Shown: positions 46,357 through 55,725, counted from the stretch's first letter. The stretch: DNA of 64,000 bases from Cytobacillus oceanisediminis (GCF_007830235.1 NZ_VLKI01000013.1:1-64000), one strand, 5' to 3'. Made by a program: numbers and translations. The notes: generated by a model from the letters alone, not told the origin.

Positions 46357-47695
46357 CAAGTGTTTTATTTTCTTCATTTTTAAATGGTCCAGTCTCAGGA
46401 AACAGTTTTCTTGTTAACCGGGGGACAAACATTGATAAAAAGACGGAACGCCCTGCACTGAAAATCAGAAAGGACAGCCATAATCCATGGTTTCCGGCGA
46501 TCGGCACCACCAGAAAATATACAAGTAAAAAAATGGACAAGGCGATAAGCATAGAATCCCGAATGGGCGCAGCTTCGGTTGCACCGGTGAAAACTCCATA
46601 AAGGATAATACCAAAACTTATCGTTAGGGGAAATACAATTATCCAAATTTCATAGCTTTGGGCCGTTTCTACGATCCTTGGAATATTCGTAAATAACCTG
46701 AGGATATAATCATTCAGCAAATAGTAGACACTGGCTATCATAACCGAGGAATATATTGCCCACTGCATCGATAACTTGAGTGTCTGCTGATACAGTGTTT
46801 TATCTTTTGAGCCAATTGCTTTTCCTGTCATAATACTGGAGGCATTGGCAAAACCATCATAAAAATAAGCCATGATGTAATGGATTTGGAGCAGGATTGC
46901 ATTGGCAGCCAATGTTTCTGTTCCAAAGGAAGCACCCTTGGCAGTAAATAAATTAAAAACAGTTAACAAACAAACTGTCCTAATAAACAAATCCCTGTTC
47001 ACTTTCATCATTTTCTTGAACGATGACGGATCTATCACTTTATGAAAAGATGGAAATGTTCCTTTGAAAGGAGATGCTTTCAAAACAACCGCTAATCCGA
47101 TGGCAAAAGCCGTTATTTCTGACAGTAAAGTCGCTGCTGCTACACCGGAAACACCCCACGAAAAGCCAAATACAAAGAGGATATCCAGGACGATGTTCAT
47201 GAGGTTCATCAACACTTGCAATAACAGCGATATTTTGATCATAGACATTCCCATCAGCCAGCCCAGAATGACATAGTTTAAGAGAGCAAAAGGCGCACCC
47301 CAAATCCTGATCTGCAAATAATCATCGGCGAGTGACTGTACATGATGATCCGGGCTTAACAGCGGCAAGAACACTTGCATAATTGGCAACTGAAGGGCAA
47401 TCAAACTAGTTCCTGCTATAACAGCGATAAGGAAAGGACGGGCGATTGCCAGCATACCGCCTTCCGCGTCCTTTGCACCTTGAGCTTGAGCGGCAAATCC
47501 GGATGTGCTGACCCGCAAAAATCCAAACAGCCAATACATTGTATTAAAAATAATCGTTCCTACTGCAACTGCAGCAATATATGAAGGATCCTGCATCTGG
47601 CCCACCACCGCTGTATCAACCGCCCCCAATAAGGGAGTGGTTATGGTTGAAAAAATGAGTGGAATAGCCAAAGCGAGATATGCCTTATGATTCAT
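46340..47695 (-). CDS. MATE-family efflux transporter
   Basis: 451 residues with twelve membrane segments of the MATE/DinF type. LALAIPLIFSTITTPLLGAV, DTAVVGQM and YIAAVAVGTIIFNTMYWLFG open the first half; GKAIGSKDKTLYQQTLKLSM marks the second half. Exports compounds with H+ or Na+. ATG 47695 has AAGGGGG upstream and starts 12 nt after an ABC ATPase stop, so it is the last gene of the operon that begins behind the Zur box. Confidence 0.9.
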   Translation of the reverse strand: MNHKAYLALAIPLIFSTITTPLLGAVDTAVVGQMQDPSYIAAVAVGTIIFNTMYWLFGFLRVSTSGFAAQAQGAKDAEGGMLAIARPFLIAVIAGTSLIALQLPIMQVFLPLLSPDHHVQSLADDYLQIRIWGAPFALLNYVILGWLMGMSMIKISLLLQVLMNLMNIVLDILFVFGFSWGVSGVAAATLLSEITAFAIGLAVVLKASPFKGTFPSFHKVIDPSSFKKMMKVNRDLFIRTVCLLTVFNLFTAKGASFGTETLAANAILLQIHYIMAYFYDGFANASSIMTGKAIGSKDKTLYQQTLKLSMQWAIYSSVMIASVYYLLNDYILRLFTNIPRIVETAQSYEIWIIVFPLTISFGIILYGVFTGATEAAPIRDSMLIALSIFLLVYFLVVPIAGNHGLWLSFLIFSAGRSVFLSMFVPRLTRKLFPETGPFKNEENKTLESSLL

Positions 47696-47706
47696 GAAGA
47701 TCCCCC

Positions 47707-48492
47707 TTACCCTTCAAAGACATGCAGCAATTCCTTAGTATATGGATTTCTTTTCACTGAAAACAAATCATATTTGCTGAATTGATCTACTATTTGCCCT
47801 TGTTTCATCACCATGATCCGGTCGCTCATAAAGTTAACTGCAGCCAAATCATGCGAAATAAATAGATAGGAAACTCCTAAATGCTGCTGGAGGTCTTTTA
47901 AAAGATTCAATATTTTTGCCTGAACCGAAACATCAAGACTCGCTGTGGGTTCATCAAGAATGATAAGCGAAGGCTCAATACTTATGGCCCGGGCGATCGT
48001 GACCCTCTGCTTTTCGCCCCCGCTTAATTCATGGGGATAACAGGTAAGATACTTGGATGGAAGCTCCACCATCTCAAGCAGATGCTCTGCTGTCTTTTCC
48101 CTCTGATGCCGAGTTCCTATTAAAAAAGCTGGCTGGATAATTTTTTGAAAATCCAGTGGTTCCATTAACGAATCGATGATTTTCAGTTTCGGATTCAGTG
48201 AGGCGGCAGGGTTTTGAAAGACTGCCTGGACTCCCCTTCTAATTGAGCGAAGGTCCTCTTTACTAGCCGTATGCAGCGCCTTGTTCTTAAACCAGATTTC
48301 ACCTTGATCCACTTTTTCCAATGCAAGGAGACACCTCGCTAATGTGCTTTTCCCGCTCCCGCTCTCCCCAACAATGCCCAGACATTCGTCTTTCTTTATG
48401 ACAAGAGATACTTGATCGACCGCAATTTGTCCAGACGAATACTGCTTTGTAATATTTTTTGAAACCAGCACCTCAAGTCCAGCCGTACTCAT
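47707..48492 (-). CDS. Nik/Opp-type ABC transporter ATPase (second)
   Basis: 261 residues. Walker A GESGSGKST, signature ELSGGEKQRVTIARA and Walker B LIILDEPTASLD are intact. It pairs with the other ATPase (48523) to drive the two permeases. NikE/OppF-like by length and order. It is 30 nt after the previous gene. Confidence 0.9.
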   Translation of the reverse strand: MSTAGLEVLVSKNITKQYSSGQIAVDQVSLVIKKDECLGIVGESGSGKSTLARCLLALEKVDQGEIWFKNKALHTASKEDLRSIRRGVQAVFQNPAASLNPKLKIIDSLMEPLDFQKIIQPAFLIGTRHQREKTAEHLLEMVELPSKYLTCYPHELSGGEKQRVTIARAISIEPSLIILDEPTASLDVSVQAKILNLLKDLQQHLGVSYLFISHDLAAVNFMSDRIMVMKQGQIVDQFSKYDLFSVKRNPYTKELLHVFEG

Positions 48493-48522
48493 ATAATCAC
48501 CCGCTTTTTTTTAAAACAAATC

Positions 48523-49320
48523 TTATATCGTTACCAGTCGTTCTTTCGTCTGCTTCAAAGAAGGAATGGCAGCTATCAATGCTTTCGTATAGGCATGCTT
48601 GGGATGCTTTAGTACCGCCGTTGTCATTCCGGACTCGACAATCTCTCCCTTTCGCATGACAGCCATTTTATTGGCGAATTTCCGTACATGTCGCAAATCA
48701 TGAGTAATAAATAATACTGCGCAGTTTGTTTGCTTTTGCTGCTCAGCAAGCAGCTGAAGAACATGGGCTGCAGTGATACTGTCAAGAGCGGTTGTCGGCT
48801 CATCTGCAATGAGCAATTTCGGTTTCAGTATCGTCGCCATGGCAATGGCAGCCCTTTGCAGCTGCCCTCCGCTTAGCTGAAATGGATAGCTTTTATAGAC
48901 CCTTTCTGCAGGCAGATTTACATTGTTTAAACACTCCAAAGCCCTTGATTTTCTTAGTTGTTTCGAATCATTCAAATGTGTTTTCAGCATTTCATCGAAT
49001 TGAGCACCGATGGACATAAATGGGGTGAAAGCTCCCTGATAATCCTGAAAAATATAGGAAATGGCTTTCCCGCGATAGGTCCGCCATTCTTTTTCCTTTA
49101 AGCTGGAGAGGTTTACGCCGCCAAGATGGATGCTGCCTGATGAAATGATGAGCTCACGCGGCAGCAGGCCTCCAATGGACGAAGATGTTACACTTTTCCC
49201 GCTTCCGCTCTCACCGACAAGCGCCAGCCAATCCCCTTCATTGATGGATAACCTGATATTTTGTACCAGGGTTTCTTCCCTATGTTTTATGGTTAAATTC
49301 GAAATGGTTAAAACAGACAT
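48523..49320 (-). CDS. Nik/Opp-type ABC transporter ATPase (first)
   Basis: 265 residues. Walker A GESGSGKSV, signature QLSGGQLQRAAIAMA and Walker B LLIADEPTTALD. NikD/OppD-like. Two ATGs adjoin (49323 and 49320); the second has GGAGG at 6 nt and is chosen. Either start overlaps the stop of the preceding permease gene. Confidence 0.9.
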   Translation of the reverse strand: MSVLTISNLTIKHREETLVQNIRLSINEGDWLALVGESGSGKSVTSSSIGGLLPRELIISSGSIHLGGVNLSSLKEKEWRTYRGKAISYIFQDYQGAFTPFMSIGAQFDEMLKTHLNDSKQLRKSRALECLNNVNLPAERVYKSYPFQLSGGQLQRAAIAMATILKPKLLIADEPTTALDSITAAHVLQLLAEQQKQTNCAVLFITHDLRHVRKFANKMAVMRKGEIVESGMTTAVLKHPKHAYTKALIAAIPSLKQTKERLVTI

Positions 49321-50141
49321 CATCTGCCTCCGTTCTGGTTTTTCACATCATAGTAATCTCTTAAATAATCACCAAACAAATTAAAAATAAGGACAATCAC
49401 CATGATGGCTAAACCGGGAATGAGCATTAAGTGTGGAGCATTATAGAAGAATGCCTTTGCTTCATTCAGCATCGCCCCCCACTCTGGAGTCGGAGGCTGA
49501 GCCCCTAAGCCAATATAGGAGAGAGAAGCGATCATTAAAATGATTTTTCCGGCATCCAGGGTCGCAAGAACCATCACATTCCCTAAAACATGAGGAATCA
49601 TATGTCTGCGCAATATATTCATCGAGCCAACACCATTGACTTTAGCTATTAAGATATAATCCTTTTGTTTTTCAGTCAGAACGGTACTCCTGGCTAATCT
49701 GGCATACCCGACCCATTTCACCATTACAATGGCAAAGATTAAATTGAATATCCCCGGCCCCAGCAGCCCGCTCAAAATTATCGCGGCAATATAATCAGGG
49801 AACGCCATAAAGGCATCGACTACCCTCATGAGAATACGGTCTAATCTTCCTCCGATATATCCAGAGACGAGGCCAATTGGAACACCAAGAAGCAATGAAA
49901 TAGCCAATACCAGAAAACTTGTGCCGACTGTCGTTTGGGCACCAGCCAATATTCGGGAAAAAACATCTCTCCCTAAATGGTCAGTTCCCAAAAAATGTTC
50001 CAAACTCACTGGTTTTAACCGGTTCGCCATATTCACCTGATTCGGGTCAAATGGGGCAATAAAAGGAGCAATGATGATGGCTATAAGAAAAAGACCCATT
50101 AATAAAATGACCGAATTTGTTGTTCGCAAACGATTAATCAT
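49320..50141 (-). CDS. Nik/Opp-type ABC permease (NikC/OppC-like)
   Basis: 273 residues with the OppC layout: one N-terminal segment (SVILLMGLFLIAIIIAPFIA), the LGTDHLGRDVFSRILAGAQT motif, and five more segments including GAQPPTPEWGAMLNEAK. ATG 50141 overlaps the upstream stop (ATGA). Confidence 0.9.
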   Translation of the reverse strand: MINRLRTTNSVILLMGLFLIAIIIAPFIAPFDPNQVNMANRLKPVSLEHFLGTDHLGRDVFSRILAGAQTTVGTSFLVLAISLLLGVPIGLVSGYIGGRLDRILMRVVDAFMAFPDYIAAIILSGLLGPGIFNLIFAIVMVKWVGYARLARSTVLTEKQKDYILIAKVNGVGSMNILRRHMIPHVLGNVMVLATLDAGKIILMIASLSYIGLGAQPPTPEWGAMLNEAKAFFYNAPHLMLIPGLAIMVIVLIFNLFGDYLRDYYDVKNQNGGR

Positions 50142-51079
50142 CCCTTGTCTCCACCCCTCAATCGGATTTCCGGATTCAGGTATCGGTACGAAAGATCAAC
50201 CAATAAATTAATCATCACAACAAACAGCCCCATGAAAAGAATATACCCCTGGATAACCGGATAATCCCTTCTAACGATTGCTTCTACCACCAGTTTGCCA
50301 ACCCCAGGATATGCAAAAAGAACTTCAATAATAACTGTTCCGCCAAGCAAACTCCCGAGACTTACCCCAAAGATGGTTATAACCGGGGTAAGGGAGTGGC
50401 GAAAGGCATGGAAGAAAAAAATTCTTTTTTGTGAAAGTCCCCGTGCCCTCGCAGACTTGATAAAATCCTGTCCCAGACTTTCCAGCAGACTGGACCTCAA
50501 TAGCCGAACATAAACAGCAGCCATCGCAATTCCCAATGTTAGGGATGGCAGCAGTAAATGAAGAAAAGTACCTTTTCCCATAGCAGGCAGAATTCCCAGT
50601 TTAACAGAAAACAGCTGCATAAAAAGCAGTCCCAGCCAGAAGCTGGGGACTGAAGCACCAATTAAAGCAAAAATCCTGCTGAGGTGATCAATCCATTTAT
50701 TCTTATACAAGGCAGCAAGAGTTCCTATTGGTGCAGCTATAAGCATCATAACCGCCATTGATGAAAAGGTTAAGGCAAGTGTGGAAGGAACTTTGTTAAT
50801 CAGCTCCTGCAAAACTGGCTGTTTCGTCATATAAGATTCCCCCAAATCAAACTGAAAGAATCGGATCAGCCAATTCCAATACTGGACATAAAGGGGTTCA
50901 TTAAAGCCAAGCTCATTTCTAAGCTCTTCAACCTGTTCATCTGTAATAGAAACGTCATCAATATTCAGCATGTATCTTACAGGGTCACCAGGAGCTGCCT
51001 TCATGAACACAAAACTTATAAAGGATAATATAAACAGGAAAAGCACAAGCTCAAACAGTCTTTTACCAGCCTGTTTCAT
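50138..51079 (-). CDS. Nik/Opp-type ABC permease (NikB/OppB-like)
   Basis: 313 residues. A first segment, then FMKAAPGDPVRYML, typical of OppB/NikB, and the EAA-type loop ARGLSQKRIFFFHAFRHSLT. ATG 51079 overlaps the stop of the binding protein (ATGA). It is followed by the second permease with a 4-nt overlap, so the transporter is a strictly coupled set. Confidence 0.9.
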   Translation of the reverse strand: MKQAGKRLFELVLFLFILSFISFVFMKAAPGDPVRYMLNIDDVSITDEQVEELRNELGFNEPLYVQYWNWLIRFFQFDLGESYMTKQPVLQELINKVPSTLALTFSSMAVMMLIAAPIGTLAALYKNKWIDHLSRIFALIGASVPSFWLGLLFMQLFSVKLGILPAMGKGTFLHLLLPSLTLGIAMAAVYVRLLRSSLLESLGQDFIKSARARGLSQKRIFFFHAFRHSLTPVITIFGVSLGSLLGGTVIIEVLFAYPGVGKLVVEAIVRRDYPVIQGYILFMGLFVVMINLLVDLSYRYLNPEIRLRGGDKG

Positions 51080-52617
51080 TTTGTCCTCACATCTAGGTCC
51101 TTGGTTAATGTATAGTATTCACTTGTACTGGTCTGCCAATTTAGGACGTAATCCTTATATGCAACAAAATTATTGGGATGAACAAGAAAGGAGTGCAGTT
51201 TTTCCTGATCAATGATCTTGATAGCTGCTTTCGATATTTCATTCCGTTTTTCATTATCAGACGTTTGATTCAACTCTTCTATTAGCTCTGTAAGCTGTTT
51301 ATTCTGAATTTGCCCTGGATTAATTGCTCCCCCTGCCATATACGCAGAATTAAGGAAATAGCTCGCATCTCCTCTTGGAGCAGTAATCAAACTGTATGTG
51401 GCTATATCCCAATCCGTTTTCTCTGCCAAATATTCATCAATATTTTCAACCTGCTGAATTTCAATGGCAATTCCCAGTTCTTTTGCATTGGATTGCAGCA
51501 ATTGGGAGATTAATGGCAATTCAGGACGATAGGAATAGGTCATGAGCTTAAGAGTAAGCGGCTTTCCGTCTTTTACCATCTTTCCATCTTTCATCTTATA
51601 TCCTGCTTCTTCTAAATACTTTTTGGCCATTTCCATGCTAAAAAATTTCTTTTCGTAGTCTGGTGAGTACGGTGACTCTGCCAGGAATGGTCCTTCGGCG
51701 ACTGTCGCTTGCCCCGCCATAATATCATCTGCAACCACTTGACGATCAATCAAGGCCTCAAACGCTTTTCTTACATTGAGATCTTTAAATGTTTCTTTGC
51801 CTGAGTTGTACATGAGAAGATGCGTACGAAGACTGGAGACCACATCCGTTTTGATCGATTGGTCACTTTTAAGAATCTCAATGCTTTCAATTGCCGGGCG
51901 ATAAACAATATCTGCATCTCCCGACTGAAGCGCCGTTGTCCGTGCATTCGCATCCTCGTTAAAGGTCATCGTTGCTCGATCAAGCTTGACCTCCCCATCC
52001 CAGTATTCTCCATGCTTTTCCAGTTCCAGCTTGCTGTTCGGTTCAAAAGAAACAACTTTGAAAGGGCCAGTTCCGATTGGTTTTTGTTCCATATTCTCCA
52101 CGGAACTATCCACTATAGCGGTGTTGGGATGAACAAGTTCGGAAGGAAACTGTGGCAATTTCTGTTCAGTTGTAATGTTCAGGGTTTGTCCATCCGCTTC
52201 CATAGCCTTAATCTTTAATGCCGTTTTCATGGCTTCGCTCACTTGTATGTTTCGTTCTAAAGAAGCTTTTACAGCTGCTGCATCTACTTTCTTTCCATTT
52301 TGGAAGGTAATGTTATTTCTGATTTGAAAGCTCCATGTCTGACCGCCATCACTTGTATCCCAGCTTTCCGCAAGCCATGGTTCAAGCTCTTGATCCTGAT
52401 TGACTCTCACCAGTGTTTCAGTTACTCCTGCCCTGACAGCCGTATAGTTCAGATGCGGATCAAGTGTCTCACTTGGAAAATTGGAAAGGAACGTTATCTC
52501 TTTCTTTTTTTCTTCACCATTTCTTTCTGCAGATGAATTCGAGTTTTCCGCAGAACAAGCTGTCAGCAGCATCAAAAATACTATTAGTACTAAGCTAATG
52601 CGAGTTTTCTTATTCAA
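51076..52617 (-). CDS. Nik/Opp-type ABC substrate-binding lipoprotein
   Basis: 513 residues. A lipoprotein signal with lipobox LTAC, then a family-5 binding protein (SNFPSETLDPHLNYTAVRAG, TWSFQIRNNITFQNGKKVDA, LEKHGEYWDGEVKLDRATMT). The family contains nickel, metallophore and peptide binders. Sequence alone looks NikA/CntA-like, but the perfect Zur box at 52852 argues for zinc, possibly as a metallophore complex. TTG 52617 is the start (GAGGGGG 7 nt upstream). A 19-nt perfect hairpin (52639-52657) lies just before its ribosome-binding site. Confidence 0.85.
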   Translation of the reverse strand: MNKKTRISLVLIVFLMLLTACSAENSNSSAERNGEEKKKEITFLSNFPSETLDPHLNYTAVRAGVTETLVRVNQDQELEPWLAESWDTSDGGQTWSFQIRNNITFQNGKKVDAAAVKASLERNIQVSEAMKTALKIKAMEADGQTLNITTEQKLPQFPSELVHPNTAIVDSSVENMEQKPIGTGPFKVVSFEPNSKLELEKHGEYWDGEVKLDRATMTFNEDANARTTALQSGDADIVYRPAIESIEILKSDQSIKTDVVSSLRTHLLMYNSGKETFKDLNVRKAFEALIDRQVVADDIMAGQATVAEGPFLAESPYSPDYEKKFFSMEMAKKYLEEAGYKMKDGKMVKDGKPLTLKLMTYSYRPELPLISQLLQSNAKELGIAIEIQQVENIDEYLAEKTDWDIATYSLITAPRGDASYFLNSAYMAGGAINPGQIQNKQLTELIEELNQTSDNEKRNEISKAAIKIIDQEKLHSFLVHPNNFVAYKDYVLNWQTSTSEYYTLTKDLDVRTK

Positions 52618-52638
52618 TGATCTTCCCCCTCGATTTAT

Positions 52639-52657
52639 CCCACTGCCTTGCAGTGGG
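52639..52657. promoter_or_regulatory. Hairpin in the leader of the ABC operon
   Basis: CCCACTGC and GCAGTGGG pair around CTT, a few bases upstream of the ribosome-binding site of the binding-protein gene. It could modulate translation; there is no T-run. Confidence 0.5.
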
Positions 52658-52851
52658 CTGTGCTTTAATTTTGCAGATAAAATAACTATGTTTTTGAATA
52701 ACTAAATAACTGCTATATTTTATTTCACCTCTCCCATAAATCAAAAACGTTACGATTTAAACAAAATAGTTGATCTTTTATTTCTTTAATATGTATACTC
52801 GATATAAAAAATTTCTAGCTTGACTGCTAAGTTTATAACCATGTTTTTAAA

Positions 52852-52866
52852 TCGTAATTATTACGA
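52852..52866. promoter_or_regulatory. Perfect Zur box upstream of the Nik/Opp-type operon
   Basis: TCGTAATTATTACGA is an exact palindrome and matches the Bacillus Zur consensus TCGTAATNATTACGA. Its flanks (AAA...TTAA) also fit. Half-sites CGTAACC (52874) and GTTACGATTT (52750) lie nearby. It is about 235 bp before the start of the operon. No other gene is closer except on the far side (guaC, 460 bp). Confidence 0.88.
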
Positions 52867-53078
52867 TTAATATCGTAACCAAAATTTTTCTTAAATGCAA
52901 GTTTATTAAAAAAATATTCATATAGTCCTTTTCCATAAAAAATCTTTTCATAACGTTTCCTAGACTAATAGGTTCATAAATCCATTTACAAATTTTAAGA
53001 AAATTTGATTGAATTTAATGAAATGAGAAAGAAATTTTTTAATACATTATCACTTTTACGCGTTTTCACTTTAATGGG

Positions 53079-53135
53079 TTGAAATGGCATTCTGAATTGT
53101 ATAAAATGTAATTGGTCGACTATCACAAATCGACC
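53079..53135 (+). promoter_or_regulatory. Possible guaC leader: promoter-like pair and hairpin
   Basis: TTGAAA (53079-53084) and TATAAA (53100-53105) are 15 nt apart, a short spacing. A hairpin follows: GGTCGA and TCGACC (53114-53135). An intrinsic terminator then lies at 53150-53178, and guaC begins at 53326. The order promoter, hairpin, terminator, gene is that of an attenuator, but no known riboswitch is recognised. Confidence 0.35.
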
Positions 53136-53149
53136 CCCTATTATCCATT

Positions 53150-53178
53150 GAGCTTAGGAGTTTTCTAAGCTCTTTTTT
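53150..53178 (+). terminator. Intrinsic terminator upstream of guaC
   Basis: GAGCTTAG and CTAAGCTC pair and TTTTTT follows. No plus-strand gene ends here, so it is probably a leader terminator for guaC. Confidence 0.8.
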
Positions 53179-53325
53179 ATTAGCGGATGAAATCCGATTG
53201 AAAGCACTCTGCTGCTTGCATGATGCTTTCCTTACCTTTTTGTATAAGATCGATTGAAACTGAAAAACCTATCCATGCAATGGGCGTATAACTTATTCAG
53301 CTTCGTTTGTATTAGGAGGATTACG

Positions 53326-54315
53326 ATGGAAAATGTATTCGATTATGAAGATATTCAATTAATTCCGGCAAAGAGTATCGTCAATAGCCGATCTGAATGT
53401 GATACAACGGTATTTTTAGGGGGACGTCCGTTTAAGCTGCCTGTAGTGCCTGCCAATATGCAGACGATTGTAGATGAGAAAATTGCCATATACTTAGCGG
53501 AGAATGGGTATTTCTATATCATGCATCGATTCGAACCAGAGAAGCGGATTTCTTTTATGAAAGATATGAAGGCACGCGGATTATACGCTTCGATCAGTGT
53601 TGGCGTGAAAGAAGGCGAATTTGGGTTTATCCAGCAAATAGCTGATGAAGATCTATCACCGGAATACATTACCATTGATATCGCTCATGGGCATTCCAAT
53701 GCTGTCATCCAAATGATTCAGCATATTAAGAAATACCTTCCTCAAAGCTTTGTGATTGCTGGTAATGTCGGAACCCCGGAAGCGGTCAGAGAATTAGAGA
53801 ATGCTGGTGCTGATGCCACAAAAGTTGGAATTGGACCTGGTAAAGTATGCATCACAAAGATTAAGACTGGATTTGGAACGGGCGGCTGGCAATTAGCAGC
53901 ACTTCGCTGGTGTGCAAAGGCAGCAAGCAAGCCGATAATAGCTGATGGAGGTCTTCGCACCCATGGTGATATTGCTAAATCCATTCGATTTGGTGCAGCA
54001 ATGGTGATGATCGGTTCCTTATTTGCAGGACATGAAGAGTCACCTGGAAAAACCATCGAAAATGAGAAAGATGGAAAGCTCTATAAAGAGTACTTTGGTT
54101 CAGCCTCAGAATTTCAAAAAGGTGAAAAGAAGAATGTTGAAGGCAAGAGAATTTTAGTCGAGTACAAAGGATCATTAGCAGATACGCTGAAAGAAATGGA
54201 GCAGGATCTTCAATCCTCCATTTCATATGCAGGCGGGAACAAACTGGACGCCATCCGCCATGTGGATTACGTTATTGTTAAAAACTCAATTTTCAATGGG
54301 GACCGGGGATTTTAA
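53326..54315 (+). CDS. guaC: GMP reductase
   Basis: 329 residues. Converts GMP to IMP with NADPH and releases ammonia. [17 protein letters not shown] holds the active-site Cys175, [20 protein letters not shown] and [20 protein letters not shown] are the barrel and flavin-family motifs. The length is normal for the Firmicute GuaC. ATG 53326 has AGGAGG upstream, preferred over the extended frame starting at 53254. An intrinsic terminator 150 bp upstream may act in its leader. Confidence 0.93.
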   Translation: MENVFDYEDIQLIPAKSIVNSRSECDTTVFLGGRPFKLPVVPANMQTIVDEKIAIYLAENGYFYIMHRFEPEKRISFMKDMKARGLYASISVGVKEGEFGFIQQIADEDLSPEYITIDIAHGHSNAVIQMIQHIKKYLPQSFVIAGNVGTPEAVRELENAGADATKVGIGPGKVCITKIKTGFGTGGWQLAALRWCAKAASKPIIADGGLRTHGDIAKSIRFGAAMVMIGSLFAGHEESPGKTIENEKDGKLYKEYFGSASEFQKGEKKNVEGKRILVEYKGSLADTLKEMEQDLQSSISYAGGNKLDAIRHVDYVIVKNSIFNGDRGF

Positions 54316-54460
54316 AATTTTCATTACCAGGTGAGCAAGAATAGACTTGCTCACCTTTTATTTTGAAAAAAATATTAGGGGTAAAATTCTTGTCACCATT
54401 CTCTTCCATTACAATCATTTAAACCTTATCAAAAACAAAAAATTCTTCCTTTATAAAAAA

Positions 54461-54502
54461 CCACAGAAGGTGCGTCAGGCAGGCACCTTCTGTGGTTTTT
54501 TT
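54461..54502. terminator. Strong bidirectional terminator
   Basis: CCACAGAAGGTGC and GCACCTTCTGTGG form a 13-bp stem around GTCAGGCAG, with A-run left and T-run right. Ends guaC and the minus-strand gene at 54575. Confidence 0.9.
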
Positions 54503-54574
54503 ATTAATTGAACCCACCTACGTTACGCAAAACGGGCCAATTTAAAAAGCAAATAATTTATGTACTCTTTGAGG

Positions 54575-54751
54575 TTAAGATCCTATAGACTGTTCTACTG
54601 CATTTTCCCAGCTCGGAAAATAATACAATGCATTTTTCATAAGCTCTGGATTTGATTTCTTTACTTGCTTCTTTCGAGGCGGCTGCCCATCTTTTTCCCT
54701 AAGTTCAGAGATCCCGGTTAATACTTCTTCCACACTCATACTTGTTTCCAC
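54575..54751 (-). CDS. Small protein resembling a homing-endonuclease-associated repeat
   Basis: 58 residues from a GTG at 54751 (AGGAGG 6 nt upstream; the open frame begins further on). MSVEEVLTGISELREKDGQP, then KSNPELMKNALYYFPSWENA. The spacing of ...GQPP...KSNPEL...YYFPSWENAV... matches the helical repeat often found near HNH and homing endonucleases. No nuclease is nearby. It is free-standing, with good ribosome-binding signals. Confidence 0.6.
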   Translation of the reverse strand: METSMSVEEVLTGISELREKDGQPPRKKQVKKSNPELMKNALYYFPSWENAVEQSIGS

Positions 54752-54927
54752 TTCATTCCTCCTGTCTGGATTCAACTATATAATTTCCAGGTGACGAAAA
54801 ATTATTCAGCTTTACTGCAATACCATTCTTTTATTTTTTCCATTTTGAATATTACCTGCAATCTAAAAAGAAGTGTGAATGAACGCAAAGTGAGGTAATA
54901 TCTTGGAGTTTGATTAATTGATTTTTC

Positions 54928-55581
54928 TTATCGAATGTTCTTGTGCGATCCGTCACAGTTTGGCTTTTTCTGAGATAATCCACATGTGCAGTCATTTAAT
55001 CCCTTTCCATCGAGAATTTTCGGCATACATTTTTCAATCCTTGATACTCGCGTTTTGGATTGTTTGGGTTGAGAAAAGTGAAGAATGTATGCTCTTTGCC
55101 GCCCCGGCGTCAATGCTTCAAAAGCAGTTTTCAAGGCAGGGATTTCATCGAATTTATTTTGAAGTTCTTCAGGAATTATGTATTCTTTATGCTCTTTGGA
55201 TTTTACTTCCAAACCGGCTTTTTCAACTTCAATAGCTTCACTAATATAGGCTTTCAAGATGGCTTCCATTTCAGCTATTTCTTGAACATTGGTGAACCGA
55301 ATCTGGCGCGCCGCCTGTACATTCTCCGTTTGCTGGATCAGAATCCCGTGGATATCCTTTAACAACGCACCTTTGTGAAACAGAAGCGCACAATATTCTT
55401 TAAATCCATGTATTAAAACGATGTTTTTATTCTCAAACGTGTAACAAGGATGCATCCACTTAAATTCTTCGGTCAGCTCACAGTCAAGAACGATACTTCT
55501 CAACTTCTCAAATTCTTCCTTCCACTTTTCAGCTTTACTTAAAAATTCATCCACCTTAGTGTTTGTTCTACTATTTGTCAT
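54928..55581 (-). CDS. ydeI: YdeI family protein with C-terminal CDGSH motif
   Basis: 217 residues. An N-terminal DUF1801 fold (FKWMHPCYTFENKNIVLIHG, FKEYCALLFHKGALLKD) is followed by the OmdA part (EELQNKFDEIPALKTAFEAL, TPGRQRAYILHFSQPKQSKT). B. subtilis YdeI ends after this. Here the tail adds CTCGLSQKKPNCDGSH: Cys198, Cys200, Cys209 and His213 exactly fit the CDGSH [2Fe-2S] pattern CxCxx(S/T)xxxPxCDGxH. Function unknown; an iron-sulphur cluster is inferred. ATG 55581 is the start, with AGGAGT 8 nt upstream. Single gene. Confidence 0.85.
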   Translation of the reverse strand: MTNSRTNTKVDEFLSKAEKWKEEFEKLRSIVLDCELTEEFKWMHPCYTFENKNIVLIHGFKEYCALLFHKGALLKDIHGILIQQTENVQAARQIRFTNVQEIAEMEAILKAYISEAIEVEKAGLEVKSKEHKEYIIPEELQNKFDEIPALKTAFEALTPGRQRAYILHFSQPKQSKTRVSRIEKCMPKILDGKGLNDCTCGLSQKKPNCDGSHKNIR

Positions 55582-55725
55582 CCAGGAACACTCCTCTTCA
55601 ATTTTTCGCTCAACTGCCAGTCAAGAATGATCATCCTCAATTCCTTCCAATCTTTCTGTCACTTTTAACCTTTACTTAATCTCCTAGGAGTCACTGTTAA
55701 TGGTGGTAGTTGATCCTTTTTTCAT

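Noticed and set aside
54918..55362. Plus-strand frames of about 100 residues
   Set aside because: Antisense to the YdeI-CDGSH gene.
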